From contig NZ_CP012073.1 in NCBI RefSeq assembly GCF_001262075.1, forward strand, positions 1,116,001-1,180,000: a stretch of DNA of 64,000 nucleotides, written 5' to 3'. Below, piece by piece: positions 16,029-24,394 of the stretch; within the stretch, counting starts at the first letter, position 1, and the number at the start of each line of letters is the position of its first letter. A model generated the notes under the pieces. That model did not search any database, was not told the DNA's origin, and saw only the letters and a program-made list of their open reading frames with translations. The position numbers and the translations under genes are program-made. This stretch comes from Ottowia sp. oral taxon 894 (GTDB lineage: Bacteria; Pseudomonadota; Gammaproteobacteria; Burkholderiales; Burkholderiaceae_C).

Positions 16029-17744
16029 ATGCCCGCCTTCCCGCCTTTCTTGTTCCCCCGATCATGGGCCAGCCGCCTGCGCGCCCGTTTGCGCACCATG
16101 ATGCAGCCCATGAGCCTGCGCATGCTGGCGCTGGGCTTTGCGGCCGGGCTGCCGCTGCTGCTGGTGATGGGCACGCTCTCGTTCCGCCTGCGCGAGGCGG
16201 GAGTGGACCGGGCCACCATCAGCTACCTGAGCTGGGTGGGGCTGGCCTACGGCTTCAAGTGGGTGTGGGCGCCGCTGGTGGACCGCCTGCCCGTGCCGCT
16301 GCTCACGCGCCGCCTGGGGCAGCGGCGCGGCTGGCTGCTGCTGGGGCAGCTGGGCGTGATGGCGGGGCTGGCGGGCATGGCGCTGGCCCATCCGCAAAAC
16401 GGCCTGCACATGGTGGCCTGGTGCGCGCTGGCGGTGGCTTTTGCTTCGGCCACGCAAGACATTGCGCTGGATGCCTGGCGCATCGAATCGGCCCCGGCGC
16501 AGCAGCAGCCGCTGCTGGCCGCCAGCTACCAGACAGGCTACCGCTTGGCCATGATCTGGGCGGGCGCCGGCGCGCTGTGGCTGGCGGGCGCGGCGCAGGA
16601 CGCGCCCGCGCTCGTTTCCGCCAGCGCTTCCGCCAGCGCCTCCGCCAGCGGGTATGACAACGCGGGCTGGCGCCGCGCCTATCTGGTCATGGCTGCCTCC
16701 ATGCTGGTGGGCGTGGGCACGCTGCTGCTTGCGCCCGAGCCGGCGGCCACCACGCAGCGCGGCATGGCCGGCCGCGCCCAGTGGCTGCGCGCCGTGCGCC
16801 GTGTGGTCGCGCGAGGCGTGCCGCTGGCGGCGCTGGCGGCGGCTTCGCTGTGGGCGCTGCTGCTGGCCAGCCTGGCGGGCGCGGCCACAGGCGCGGGCTG
16901 GGTGGCAGCCGTGCAAGGCTGGGGGCAGGCGCAGGCAGCGGCGCTGCTGCCCTTGACGGGGACGGCCTGGGCCGCCCGGGCCTCTGTCTGGCCGCAAATG
17001 GCCGTGGCGGCGCTGGCAGCGGCCCTCACCTGGGCGGGCGCGAAGGGGCGCGGCCCGCGCTGGCGGCCTGCCGCACGCAGCCGCGCGGCGCTGGCGCTGG
17101 CCTGGGGGCAGGCGAGCTTTGTGGCCCCGTTCGCCGATTTCTTTGGCCGCCACGGCCGGCAGGCGCTGCTGCTGCTGGCGCTCATCGGCACTTACCGCAT
17201 CAGCGACACGGTGATGGGCATCATGGCCAATCCTTTTTACGTGGACATGGCCTACACCAAGGATGAAGTGGCCGCCGTCAGCAAGACCTGGGGGCTGGTG
17301 ATGACGCTGCTGGGCGCTTTCGTGGGCGGCGGCCTGGCGCTGCGCTTTGGCGTGATGCGCATCCTCATGCTGGGGGCGCTGCTGTCGTCGCTGAGCAATC
17401 TGCTTTTCGCCTGGCTGGCGGGCTACGGCCACAGCGTGGCGGCGCTGGCGGCGGTGGTGTCGGCGGACAACCTGGCCTCGGGCCTGGCCTCGGCCGCCTT
17501 CGTGGGCTACCTGAGCAGCCTGACCAGCCTGGGCTACTCGGCCACGCAGTACGCGCTGTTTTCCTCGCTCATGCTGCTGGGGCCGAAGCTGCTGGCGGGG
17601 TTTTCGGGGCACTACGTCAATGCCTTTGGCTACGCGAACTTCTTCACCGCCACGGCCCTGCTGGGGCTGCCGGTGCTGGCGCTCGTCTGGCTGGCGCAGC
17701 GGGCGGAGATTTCAAGGAAACAGGAGCAAATTCAGGCAGGCTGA
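16029..17744 (+). CDS. ampG: AmpG-type MFS muropeptide permease
   Basis: This is a 571-residue, roughly 12-14-helix major-facilitator protein. The start region MLALGFAAGLPLLLVMGTLS and the motif YLSWVGLAYGFKWVWAPLVD match AmpG, which imports anhydro-muropeptides for cell-wall recycling. IALDAWRI is also typical. The start is ambiguous: ATG at 16029 or 16098 (MMQPMSLRM), the second being closer to family N-termini. The frame stays open far upstream, antisense to ilvE, but that part is not coding. A Ser-Ala run (ASASASASASASG) lies near residue 200. The last dozen codons (ending KQEQIQAG) come from a family A repeat. Confidence 0.85.
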   Translation: MPAFPPFLFPRSWASRLRARLRTMMQPMSLRMLALGFAAGLPLLLVMGTLSFRLREAGVDRATISYLSWVGLAYGFKWVWAPLVDRLPVPLLTRRLGQRRGWLLLGQLGVMAGLAGMALAHPQNGLHMVAWCALAVAFASATQDIALDAWRIESAPAQQQPLLAASYQTGYRLAMIWAGAGALWLAGAAQDAPALVSASASASASASGYDNAGWRRAYLVMAASMLVGVGTLLLAPEPAATTQRGMAGRAQWLRAVRRVVARGVPLAALAAASLWALLLASLAGAATGAGWVAAVQGWGQAQAAALLPLTGTAWAARASVWPQMAVAALAAALTWAGAKGRGPRWRPAARSRAALALAWGQASFVAPFADFFGRHGRQALLLLALIGTYRISDTVMGIMANPFYVDMAYTKDEVAAVSKTWGLVMTLLGAFVGGGLALRFGVMRILMLGALLSSLSNLLFAWLAGYGHSVAALAAVVSADNLASGLASAAFVGYLSSLTSLGYSATQYALFSSLMLLGPKLLAGFSGHYVNAFGYANFFTATALLGLPVLALVWLAQRAEISRKQEQIQAG

Positions 17745-17802
17745 AATGCCGTTTTGCGCAATTTCCACTAGGACCTCATGCTATGAATAGAGGAGCGAAA
17801 AC
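17715..17802 (+). repeat. Dispersed repeat family A overlapping ampG 3' end
   Basis: It starts GGAAACAGGAGCAAATTCAG, contains TTGCGCA and CCACTAGGAC, and ends TGCTATGAATAGAGGAGCGA. Its first 30 bases encode the C-terminus of the upstream transporter, including the stop codon. This is one of the best-preserved copies. Confidence 0.85.
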
Positions 17803-17888
17803 ATGCCGCTCTTTTCCTGTCCGCGCGCATCGCTTTCCGGCGCTCTGGCGGGCGGCTCTTGCAGCGCCGCTGCCTAGAATCCGCGCCC

Positions 17889-18869
17889 ATGCATTTTTCT
17901 CCCGAACAAGCGCTGCGGCTGGCGCGCGAGACGCTGGACATTGAATCGGCGGCCATTCTCGGCCTCAAAAGCCGCCTGGCGCCGCAAGGCTTTGCGCGCG
18001 CCGTGGAGCTGATGCTGGCCTGCCAGGGGCGCGTGGTGGTCATGGGCATGGGCAAAAGCGGGCACGTGGGGCGCAAGGTGGCCGCCACGCTCGCTTCCAC
18101 CGGCACGCCCGCGCTGTTCGTGCACCCGGCCGAGGCCAGCCACGGCGATCTGGGGATGATTCAGCCGCAAGACGTGGCGCTGGCCATTTCCAACAGCGGC
18201 GAAAGCGCCGAGCTGAACGCCATCTTGCCGCTCATCAAGCGCATGGGCGCGCCGCTGGTGGCCATGACGGGCCAGCCGCATTCCACGCTGGCCGGCTGCG
18301 CCGATGTGCTGCTCGACAGCGGCGTGGCCCGGGAAGCCTGCCCGCTCAACCTGGCCCCCACCGCCAGCACCACGGCCCAGCTGGCGCTGGGCGACGCGCT
18401 GGCCGTGGCGCTGCTGGATGCACGCGGCTTCAAGGCCGAAGACTTCGCCCGCTCGCACCCCGGCGGCGCGCTGGGCCGCAAGCTGCTCACGCGCGTGGCG
18501 GATGTGATGCGCCAGGGCAGCGAAGTGCCGTGCGTGCCGCCCGAAGCCTCTTTCAGCGAGCTGATGCGCGAAATCAGCGCCAAGGGCCTGGGCGCGGCCG
18601 CCATTGCCGACGCGCAAGGCCGCGCCATCGGCATCTTCACCGACGGCGATTTGCGCCGCCTGATCGAAACCGGGCGCGACTTGCGCCCCTTGACCGCGCG
18701 CGACGTGATGCACGCCAGCCCGCGCCACATCGCCCCCGCCGCCCTGGCCGCCGAAGCGGCCAAGCTCATGGAGCGCCACCGCATCAGCGTGCTGCTGGTG
18801 CAGGGCGACGAAGGCCGGCTGCAAGGCGTGGTCAGCAGCCACGACCTGATGCGCGCCAAAGTCATCTGA
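17889..18869 (+). CDS. kdsD: D-arabinose-5-phosphate isomerase KdsD
   Basis: KdsD converts ribulose-5-phosphate to arabinose-5-phosphate, the first committed step to KDO for LPS inner core. The 326-residue protein has an SIS domain (about 30-180) with VMGMGKSGHVGRKVAATLAS and HPAEASHGDLGM, then a pair of CBS domains (about 205-325). The ATG at 17889 removes a ten-residue, poorly supported extension. kdsC follows after 19 bp and lptC after that, so three LPS steps are grouped. Confidence 0.95.
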   Translation: MHFSPEQALRLARETLDIESAAILGLKSRLAPQGFARAVELMLACQGRVVVMGMGKSGHVGRKVAATLASTGTPALFVHPAEASHGDLGMIQPQDVALAISNSGESAELNAILPLIKRMGAPLVAMTGQPHSTLAGCADVLLDSGVAREACPLNLAPTASTTAQLALGDALAVALLDARGFKAEDFARSHPGGALGRKLLTRVADVMRQGSEVPCVPPEASFSELMREISAKGLGAAAIADAQGRAIGIFTDGDLRRLIETGRDLRPLTARDVMHASPRHIAPAALAAEAAKLMERHRISVLLVQGDEGRLQGVVSSHDLMRAKVI

Positions 18870-18888
18870 ACCCGCACTGAAAGCCCGC

Positions 18889-19512
18889 ATGAACGCCACC
18901 GCTTTTTTGACCTGGCCTGCCGACATCCTGCTGCCCGCGCAAGGCATGCGCGTGGCCATTTTTGACGTGGACGGCGTGCTCACCGACGGCGGCCTGTATC
19001 TGGACGCCGGCGGCGAGCCGCTCAAGCGCTTTCACTCGCTGGACGGCCACGGCATCCGCCTGCTGCAACAGGCGGGCATCGCGCCCGTGGTCATTTCAGG
19101 CCGCGACTCGCCCGCACTGCGCGCGCGCCTGGCCAGCCTGGGCCTGACGCGCCAGCGCCTGGGCGCAGAAAACAAGCTGCCCGCCGCCCAGGCCCTGCTG
19201 AACGAAATGGGCTGCGGCTGGCGCGAAGCCGCCGTGATCGGCGACGACTGGCCCGATTTGCCCCTGCTGACGCGCGCCGCCTTCGCATGCGCCCCGCCGG
19301 GCGCCCACCCCGAAGTGCTGGCGCGCGCGCACTACGTCACCCGCGCGGCGGGCGGCGCAGGCGCGGCCCGCGAGTTTTGCGACCTGCTGCTCACCGCCAG
19401 CGGCCGCTACCGCCGCCTGCTGCAAGCCCAGCTGGATGCAGGCGGCGCGGAAAGCATCAGCGCAGCCGCAAGCGAAACCGGAACCGAAGCTGAAAGCGGC
19501 CGCCCCGCATGA
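18889..19512 (+). CDS. kdsC: KDO 8-phosphate phosphatase KdsC
   Basis: KdsC is a HAD-superfamily phosphatase that releases KDO from KDO-8-phosphate. Motif I is IFDVDGVLTDGGLYL (D26 and D28), motif II VISGRDSPALRARL and motif III VIGDDWPDLPLL. At 207 residues it is a little longer than usual because of a low-complexity Ala/Glu-rich tail after residue 175. The stop overlaps the lptC ATG (ATGA), so the two are coupled. Confidence 0.95.
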   Translation: MNATAFLTWPADILLPAQGMRVAIFDVDGVLTDGGLYLDAGGEPLKRFHSLDGHGIRLLQQAGIAPVVISGRDSPALRARLASLGLTRQRLGAENKLPAAQALLNEMGCGWREAAVIGDDWPDLPLLTRAAFACAPPGAHPEVLARAHYVTRAAGGAGAAREFCDLLLTASGRYRRLLQAQLDAGGAESISAAASETGTEAESGRPA

Positions 19513-20123
19513 TCAACCGCGCCCGCCTGCTGCGCCGCAGCCGAGACCACTTCTTCGCCTGGCTGCCCGCCCTCATGATGGGCGTGTTCGCCCTGGGCAC
19601 CTGGTGGCTGGTGCGCAGCGCCCCGCAAATCGTGCCGCCCGCCGCGCAGCAAGCGCCCGCTGACGAGCCGGACTACTTCATGCGCGACTTCACCGTGCAA
19701 ACCTTCGCGCCCGACGGGCAGCTGCGCAGCCGCATCACCGGCGCGCAAGGCCGGCACTACCCCGCCACGCAAACCCTGCACGTGCGCACCCCCCGCCTGC
19801 AAGCCTGGGGAGAGGGCGGCGAACTCGCCACCGCCACCGCCGAAAGCGCCACCGCCAAAGACGACGGCAGCGAAGTCGAACTCATCGGCCACGCCCGCGT
19901 GGAACGCCAGGCCGCGCCCGCCAGCCAGGGCGCGCCCGCCATCGTCTTTGAAGGCGAACGCCTGCTGGCCTTCATCAACGACGAGCGCGTCATCTCGCAT
20001 GAGCCTGTGCAAATCACGCGCGGGCCTGACCGCTTCACGGGCGACGCTTTTGAATACGACCGCGCCAGCGGCATCGCGCAACTCAAAGGCCGCGTGCGCG
20101 GCGCCATCGCCCCGCGCCGCTGA
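19509..20123 (+). CDS. lptC: LPS export protein LptC
   Basis: LptC is a bitopic inner-membrane protein that passes LPS from LptBFG to the periplasmic LptA bridge. The 204-residue product has one N-terminal membrane helix (WLPALMMGVFALGTWWLV) and a periplasmic beta-jellyroll region with YFMRDFTVQTFAPDGQLRSR. In most relatives lptA, lptB and rpoN follow directly. Here lptC is instead followed by a family A repeat and a convergent gene. Confidence 0.92.
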   Translation: MINRARLLRRSRDHFFAWLPALMMGVFALGTWWLVRSAPQIVPPAAQQAPADEPDYFMRDFTVQTFAPDGQLRSRITGAQGRHYPATQTLHVRTPRLQAWGEGGELATATAESATAKDDGSEVELIGHARVERQAAPASQGAPAIVFEGERLLAFINDERVISHEPVQITRGPDRFTGDAFEYDRASGIAQLKGRVRGAIAPRR

Positions 20124-20130
20124 CCGGGCC

Positions 20131-20221
20131 TTTTCTCGCTCCTTAATCCATAGCGATAGGTCCTGGTGGATATTGCGCGACGCGGCATCTGAACCCCTTC
20201 AGATTCGCTCCTGTTTTTGGT
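20131..20221 (-). repeat. Dispersed repeat family A after lptC
   Basis: On the minus strand it reads AAAACAGGAGCGAATCTGAA, then GCCGCGTCGCGCA, CCACCAGGACC and GCTATGGATTAAGGAGCGAG. It begins eight bases past the lptC stop, at the point where lptA would be expected in related genomes. The rest of the gap to 20353 has no visible gene. Confidence 0.8.
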
Positions 20222-20353
20222 TTGATTCGCCCAGGCGCGCAGCCCAGCGGCTTCGCCACAAGGCTGTATCAGAGCCAGTCCGCAATCTGGCCGTGGGAGG
20301 CAGAAGGCGAATTGGGATGGGCAGACTTTGAACAGACTCTCGGCCCCGGGCGT

Positions 20354-20926
20354 TCAGAAACGCTGCGCCCACCACAGCCGCAGGCGCATGGTGAGCGTGG
20401 GCGTGTAGCCCATGCTGGCCGCGCGTATTTGGCCCTGCGGGTCAATGACGATGAACGCGGGCACGCCGCTGATGCCCCAGGCGCGGGCAATGGCGCCGTC
20501 TTCATCCACGATGGTTGGCCAGCCGCCCAGGCCACGGCGCGCCAGCGTGCGGGCCACGGCCTGCCCGTCGCCGGAGCGGGTGGCCACCGTCAGCACGGGC
20601 CAGTTTTGCATCAGGCTGGATACGTGGCCCTGTTCCAGCCGGCAAATGGAGCACCACTCGGCCCAGAAGTGCACCGCCACGGCCCGCCCCGGATGGGCGG
20701 CGCGCCACTGCGCCAGCGTGAGCGCGCGCCCGTCGGGCAGCGTGCCTGCCAGTGCGGGCGCCATGCCGTCAGGCACATGCCGCGTCTGCCATGCGCCCAC
20801 GGCCAGCAGCGCGGCGGCGAAGATGATCAGCGACACCAGGCGCCGCCGCCACCCGCGTTTGATCCATTGGCAAAAACGGGCGGGCCAGCGCGAGCGGGCG
20901 GCGGCAGCTTGAGCGGAATCGGTCAT
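20354..20926 (-). CDS. Membrane-anchored thioredoxin-like protein (TlpA/ScsD type)
   Basis: The 190-residue product has a basic N-terminus, one membrane helix (LVSLIIFAAALLAVGAW, about 29-45) and a periplasmic thioredoxin fold. The redox motif is WAEWCSICRLEQ (CxxC = CSIC), and the cis-proline segment reads GISGVPAFIVIDPQGQI. This resembles ScsD/TlpA-type protein disulfide oxidoreductases. Start at 20926 (MTDSAQ) is preferred; a longer frame lacks support. The substrate is unknown; neighbours suggest a cell-envelope role, which is inference. Confidence 0.85.
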   Translation of the reverse strand: MTDSAQAAAARSRWPARFCQWIKRGWRRRLVSLIIFAAALLAVGAWQTRHVPDGMAPALAGTLPDGRALTLAQWRAAHPGRAVAVHFWAEWCSICRLEQGHVSSLMQNWPVLTVATRSGDGQAVARTLARRGLGGWPTIVDEDGAIARAWGISGVPAFIVIDPQGQIRAASMGYTPTLTMRLRLWWAQRF

Positions 20927-21013
20927 CAAGGCGCAAGAAGAAAAGCCACGGCGAAAGTCATCGCGGCACGGCATGAACGAAGGGCGAAGCGAAGGCAGAG
21001 AGCAGAAGGGCGC

Positions 21014-21101
21014 AATTTCGCTATTTTATCAATAGCACGATGTCCTAGTGGATACTGCGCAAAGCGGCATTTCTACCCCCTTAAATTCGCTCCTGTTTCT
21101 G
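21014..21101 (-). repeat. Dispersed repeat family A
   Basis: On the minus strand it reads GAAACAGGAGCGAATTTAAG, TGCCGCTTTGCGCA, CCACTAGGACATCG and TGCTATTGATAAAATAGCGA. It is close to consensus throughout and lies between the methyltransferase and thioredoxin-like genes. Confidence 0.85.
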
Positions 21102-21150
21102 ATGCCGCTCGGCCTGTGTCTGCGGGCCATGACGGGCTTTGCACAGGCTT

Positions 21151-22029
21151 TCAGGCCGGCTTGTGAATGACCACGGCATCCTGGTGATGCCAGAACCACG
21201 TGGGCGCAAAGCGCAGCAGCGCCATGCCGGGCAGGCACTCGGCCACGCGGGCGCGCACGAAACCTTCGCTGGTGAAGGTGGTGCCGTAGTCTTGCGCGTC
21301 AATTGCGGTGGATTCGCTGGAGGGCGCGAAGAAAAAGCCTTCGGCATCCAGCGCGACCTGCTGGCGGCGCGCCGCTTCCGCGCCGTGGGTGGTGAGGATG
21401 AGCAGGCCGCCGGGCGCGACCAGCTCGCCCAGCTTCGTCAGCCAAGGCCCCCAGCTGGCGCGCGGCAAGTGGCTGAACAGCGAGAGCGCGAACACCACTT
21501 CGTGCCGCCCGCGCCAGGCCAGCGCTTGCGGCTCACGCGTGGAGACAAAGCCTTGCACGCCCAGCACATCGCGCGCGAATTGCACGGCGTCGGGCACCAC
21601 GTCGGACACGGTGACTTTGCCCGCGCCCAGCGCCTGGGCCAGATGCCGCGTGAAGCGCCCGTGGCCGCTGGCAAATTCCAGAAAGCTCGCCACGCGTAGC
21701 AGGGGCCGGTCCACGCTTTCGAGCAGCAGCATCAGCTCGGCAAGCGTGCGCCAGCCATCGGCCAGGTAGTCGCGCAGCGGGTTGATGGAGGTGGGGTGGC
21801 CGTCAAAGAAGCGGTAGATGTCGTCTTGCGGCGAAATCTCGCAGTTCACGCCCATCCATTCGGCAAATGCGCCCGGCAGGCCGTGGCGTTCGATCAGGTT
21901 GTGCGCGGCCAGCCGCGTGGCCTCATGCTTGCGCGCCTGCTCCAGCGCTTGGGCGGCGGCGGCGCGGTCGCCCGTTTGCAAGGCGGCCTGGCCCTGGGCG
22001 AGCCAGTCGGCGGGGGAAGATGAAGTCAT
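21151..22029 (-). CDS. SAM-dependent methyltransferase
   Basis: The 292-residue protein has a short helical N-terminus resembling a tetratricopeptide unit (WLAQGQAALQTGDRAAAAQA) and a Rossmann methyltransferase domain. FLEFASGHGRFTRHLAQALG is the SAM-binding glycine loop, followed by VTVSDVVPDAVQFA and LFSHLPRASW. The ATG at 22029 has an AAGGAAC ribosome-binding site. It lies downstream of wzt-wzm on the same strand, so a role in modifying an exported polysaccharide or its acceptor is plausible but not shown. The 22030-22258 gap has no gene. Confidence 0.83.
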   Translation of the reverse strand: MTSSSPADWLAQGQAALQTGDRAAAAQALEQARKHEATRLAAHNLIERHGLPGAFAEWMGVNCEISPQDDIYRFFDGHPTSINPLRDYLADGWRTLAELMLLLESVDRPLLRVASFLEFASGHGRFTRHLAQALGAGKVTVSDVVPDAVQFARDVLGVQGFVSTREPQALAWRGRHEVVFALSLFSHLPRASWGPWLTKLGELVAPGGLLILTTHGAEAARRQQVALDAEGFFFAPSSESTAIDAQDYGTTFTSEGFVRARVAECLPGMALLRFAPTWFWHHQDAVVIHKPA

Positions 22030-22258
22030 GGCTGTGTTCCTTGCGAAAGACGCCCGAAGGCGCACAAAAGGCGCTTCAAAACCTTGTTCAGCGTCTGGCC
22101 GTGAGAGGGCGCAGATTGGGCTGAACGGCAACCACCGGCGGGCCTGATGCCCCCTTGCTGCCTGGCGAGGATTGGCAACGCCGCAAACCGCCCGCGTTCG
22201 CGCTTTTTGCACCCACGGACGGACGTTGAACAGGTTCTGAGAGGCACTTGAAAAACGC

Positions 22259-23536
22259 TCATTCCCAGCGGTGCGGCAGGCGAACCAGGCCGGGCATCAG
22301 CGTGGGGGTGACGAAGCGGAAATGCAAAAACTGGAACCACTGCTCGTACACCACCAGGCCGCTGGCGTCAAACAAAAAGGCGCTGACCACGTATTCGCCG
22401 CTGTGCAAGGGCAAGTCGGGGAAGGTGAGCACGCTGCGCCAGAGGCCATCGCCCAGCGGCTGCGGGGCTGCGCCTTCCTCATGCGTGGCCAGCGAGGTAA
22501 TGCCCACGCCGCGCGACTGCTCGATCATGAAACCCACGTTGGGCCGCTCCTGGCCGTGGCCGCGCACGATGATGGTGGCGACAAGATCGCGCCCTTGCAG
22601 CAGGGGCGGCTCACCCTCGCCCAAATTGGCAATGTCCACCGAGATGATGCGCGCCGATGCGTCTGGCTGCGGCGGCGGGTAGGGCGACGCGGGCGGCGCG
22701 CTGCCAGCGGCGGGGACATCAGCCGCGTTGCCTTCAACCGCCTTCGCGGGCGCTTTTGCTGCCTCTGCTTCTTCGGGCGGGGCATTGCGCAGGCGCGTGT
22801 GCATCTCGTAAGCGCCCAGCACTGGCTCGGTCGGGCCGAATTCCTTCACCTGCCCGCCATCCAGCCACAAGGCCACGTCGCACAGCGTGCGGATGTGGTA
22901 GGGGCTGTGGGAGCAAAACAAAATGGTGCAGCCGTTTTTCTTGAAGGCCGTGATGCGCTCCACGCATTTCTTCTGGAAATGCTGGTCGCCCACGGCCAGC
23001 GCTTCGTCGATGATGAGCACATCCGGCTGCACCGCCGTGACCAGCGCGAAAGCCAGCCGCACCGCCATGCCGGAGGAATAAGTCTTGACGGGGCGCGACA
23101 TGGCTTCGCCCAGGCCCGCAAAAGCAACGATTTCAGGCTCCAGCCGCGCCATTTCCTCGTGGCTGATGCCAATCATGCTGCCGCCGAAATACAGGTTGTC
23201 GCGCCCGCTGAAATCAGGGTGAAAACCCGCGCCCAGTTCCAGAATGGCCGTGATGCGCCCCTGGCGCTCAATCCGGCCCCGTGTGGGCTGCAAAGTGCCC
23301 GCCAGCAGCTTGAGCAGCGAACTTTTGCCCGCGCCGTTGTCGCCGATCACGCCTATGCACTGACCGCGCCGCAACTCGAATGACACATCGCGCAAGGCCC
23401 AGTGGCTCCTGTGCTGCGCCCGCCCGGTCAGCAGCGCCTTCAGGCGCTGGCGCGGCGAATCGTACAAACGGTATTCCTTGCCAAGGCCGCATGCGCGCAG
23501 CACCACGGCATCTGCCGCCCCAGCCCCGCCGTTCAT
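22259..23536 (-). CDS. wzt: Polysaccharide ABC transporter ATPase Wzt
   Basis: Wzt powers export of a finished O-polysaccharide across the inner membrane. The 425-residue protein has an ABC domain (about 12-250) with Walker A GDNGAGKSSLLKLL, the signature segment VKTYSSGMAVRLAFAL and Walker B DVLIIDEALAVGD. A C-terminal beta-sandwich (about 290-425) is of the Wzt type that recognises the modified chain end. A hinge rich in Ala, Pro and Glu separates the two. The permease gene ends 11 bp upstream. The C-terminal domain suggests chain-end recognition rather than teichoic-acid-type export. Confidence 0.92.
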   Translation of the reverse strand: MNGGAGAADAVVLRACGLGKEYRLYDSPRQRLKALLTGRAQHRSHWALRDVSFELRRGQCIGVIGDNGAGKSSLLKLLAGTLQPTRGRIERQGRITAILELGAGFHPDFSGRDNLYFGGSMIGISHEEMARLEPEIVAFAGLGEAMSRPVKTYSSGMAVRLAFALVTAVQPDVLIIDEALAVGDQHFQKKCVERITAFKKNGCTILFCSHSPYHIRTLCDVALWLDGGQVKEFGPTEPVLGAYEMHTRLRNAPPEEAEAAKAPAKAVEGNAADVPAAGSAPPASPYPPPQPDASARIISVDIANLGEGEPPLLQGRDLVATIIVRGHGQERPNVGFMIEQSRGVGITSLATHEEGAAPQPLGDGLWRSVLTFPDLPLHSGEYVVSAFLFDASGLVVYEQWFQFLHFRFVTPTLMPGLVRLPHRWE

Positions 23537-23547
23537 TCTTGCACCGC

Positions 23548-24381
23548 TCACAGCCAGTCCACCAGTTGATCGCGCACGCGGCGCAAGGCTGCATTCAGCA
23601 GCCAGGCCAGCACAGCCAGCCAGGCCAGCACAGCCAGCCAGGCCTGGGCAGGCGGCCATTGCCCCTGCAAAAGCACGGCCTGATAGGACAGCACCCAGGC
23701 CGTCATGGGATTGAGCCACAGCAGCGCGCGCCAGCGCTCAGGAAACATGCTCATGGGAAACAGCACGGGCGCAGCGAACACGCCAATGGAAAACAGAAAG
23801 CCCGCCACCTGCGCCACATCGCGCAGCGCTGCCGTGAGCACAGCCAGCAAATAGCCCAGCAGCCAGGCCAGCGCCGCCTGCGCCAGCACCAGCGGCAGCA
23901 GCGCCGCCACGGCCCACGCGCCGTGATGCATGGGCCAGTAGGCCAGCGCCAGCGCCAGCTGCAAAGGCGCGAAAACCAGAGCGCTGGCCAGCACGGCGCG
24001 GGCCGGAAACAGCGCGGGCGGCAAGGGGTTTTTCTGCAGCAGCCCGCCCGCTTCAACCAGACTGTTCATGGCGCGTTGCGTGGCATCGCTGAACGCCATC
24101 CAGGCCAGCATGCCCACGATGAGAAAAGAACCCAGCCTCGGCGCAGCCGCGCCGCCTTCGGCCTGCCCGGCGCGCAAGGCAAACACCACGTCAAACACCA
24201 GGTAATAAGCCGCAATGCCCAGCGCGGGCTGCGCCCAGGCCCACAGCAGCCCGCCCGCCGAACCGGCAAAGCGCGCCTTCAGCTCGCGCAGCGTCAGCTG
24301 CCCCAGCAGGCGGCGCAAGCGCAGCAGGGCGCGAGCATCAGATAGCAAGGCGGCAAGCACAAGATCCGCTTTTCCTGGCAC
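23548..24381 (-). CDS. wzm: Polysaccharide ABC transporter permease Wzm
   Basis: This 277-residue ABC-2 type permease has six predicted helices. An N-terminal amphipathic segment (LLGQLTLRELKARFAGSAGG) and the conserved NPMTAWVLSYQ region near the C-terminus are present. It pairs with the downstream Wzt to export O-polysaccharide or a capsule-like polymer. The last helix contains an AWLAVL repeat encoded by an 18-bp DNA repeat. The start at 24381 sits 13 bp after the foldase gene on the same strand. Confidence 0.9.
   Translation of the reverse strand: MPGKADLVLAALLSDARALLRLRRLLGQLTLRELKARFAGSAGGLLWAWAQPALGIAAYYLVFDVVFALRAGQAEGGAAAPRLGSFLIVGMLAWMAFSDATQRAMNSLVEAGGLLQKNPLPPALFPARAVLASALVFAPLQLALALAYWPMHHGAWAVAALLPLVLAQAALAWLLGYLLAVLTAALRDVAQVAGFLFSIGVFAAPVLFPMSMFPERWRALLWLNPMTAWVLSYQAVLLQGQWPPAQAWLAVLAWLAVLAWLLNAALRRVRDQLVDWL
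23594..23645. repeat. 18-bp tandem repeat inside wzm
   Basis: The unit CAGCCAGGCCAGCACAGC occurs twice and a third time in part. It encodes AWLAVL repeats in the last membrane helix. Because the unit is a multiple of three, copy-number change would alter helix length without a frameshift. Confidence 0.8.
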
Positions 24382-24394
24382 TCTGACCGTCTAC

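Noticed and set aside
16613..16650. Ser-Ala coding repeat in the AmpG-like gene as a phase-variable tract
   Set aside because: Units are six bases and imperfect, and they keep the frame; it is more likely a low-complexity loop.
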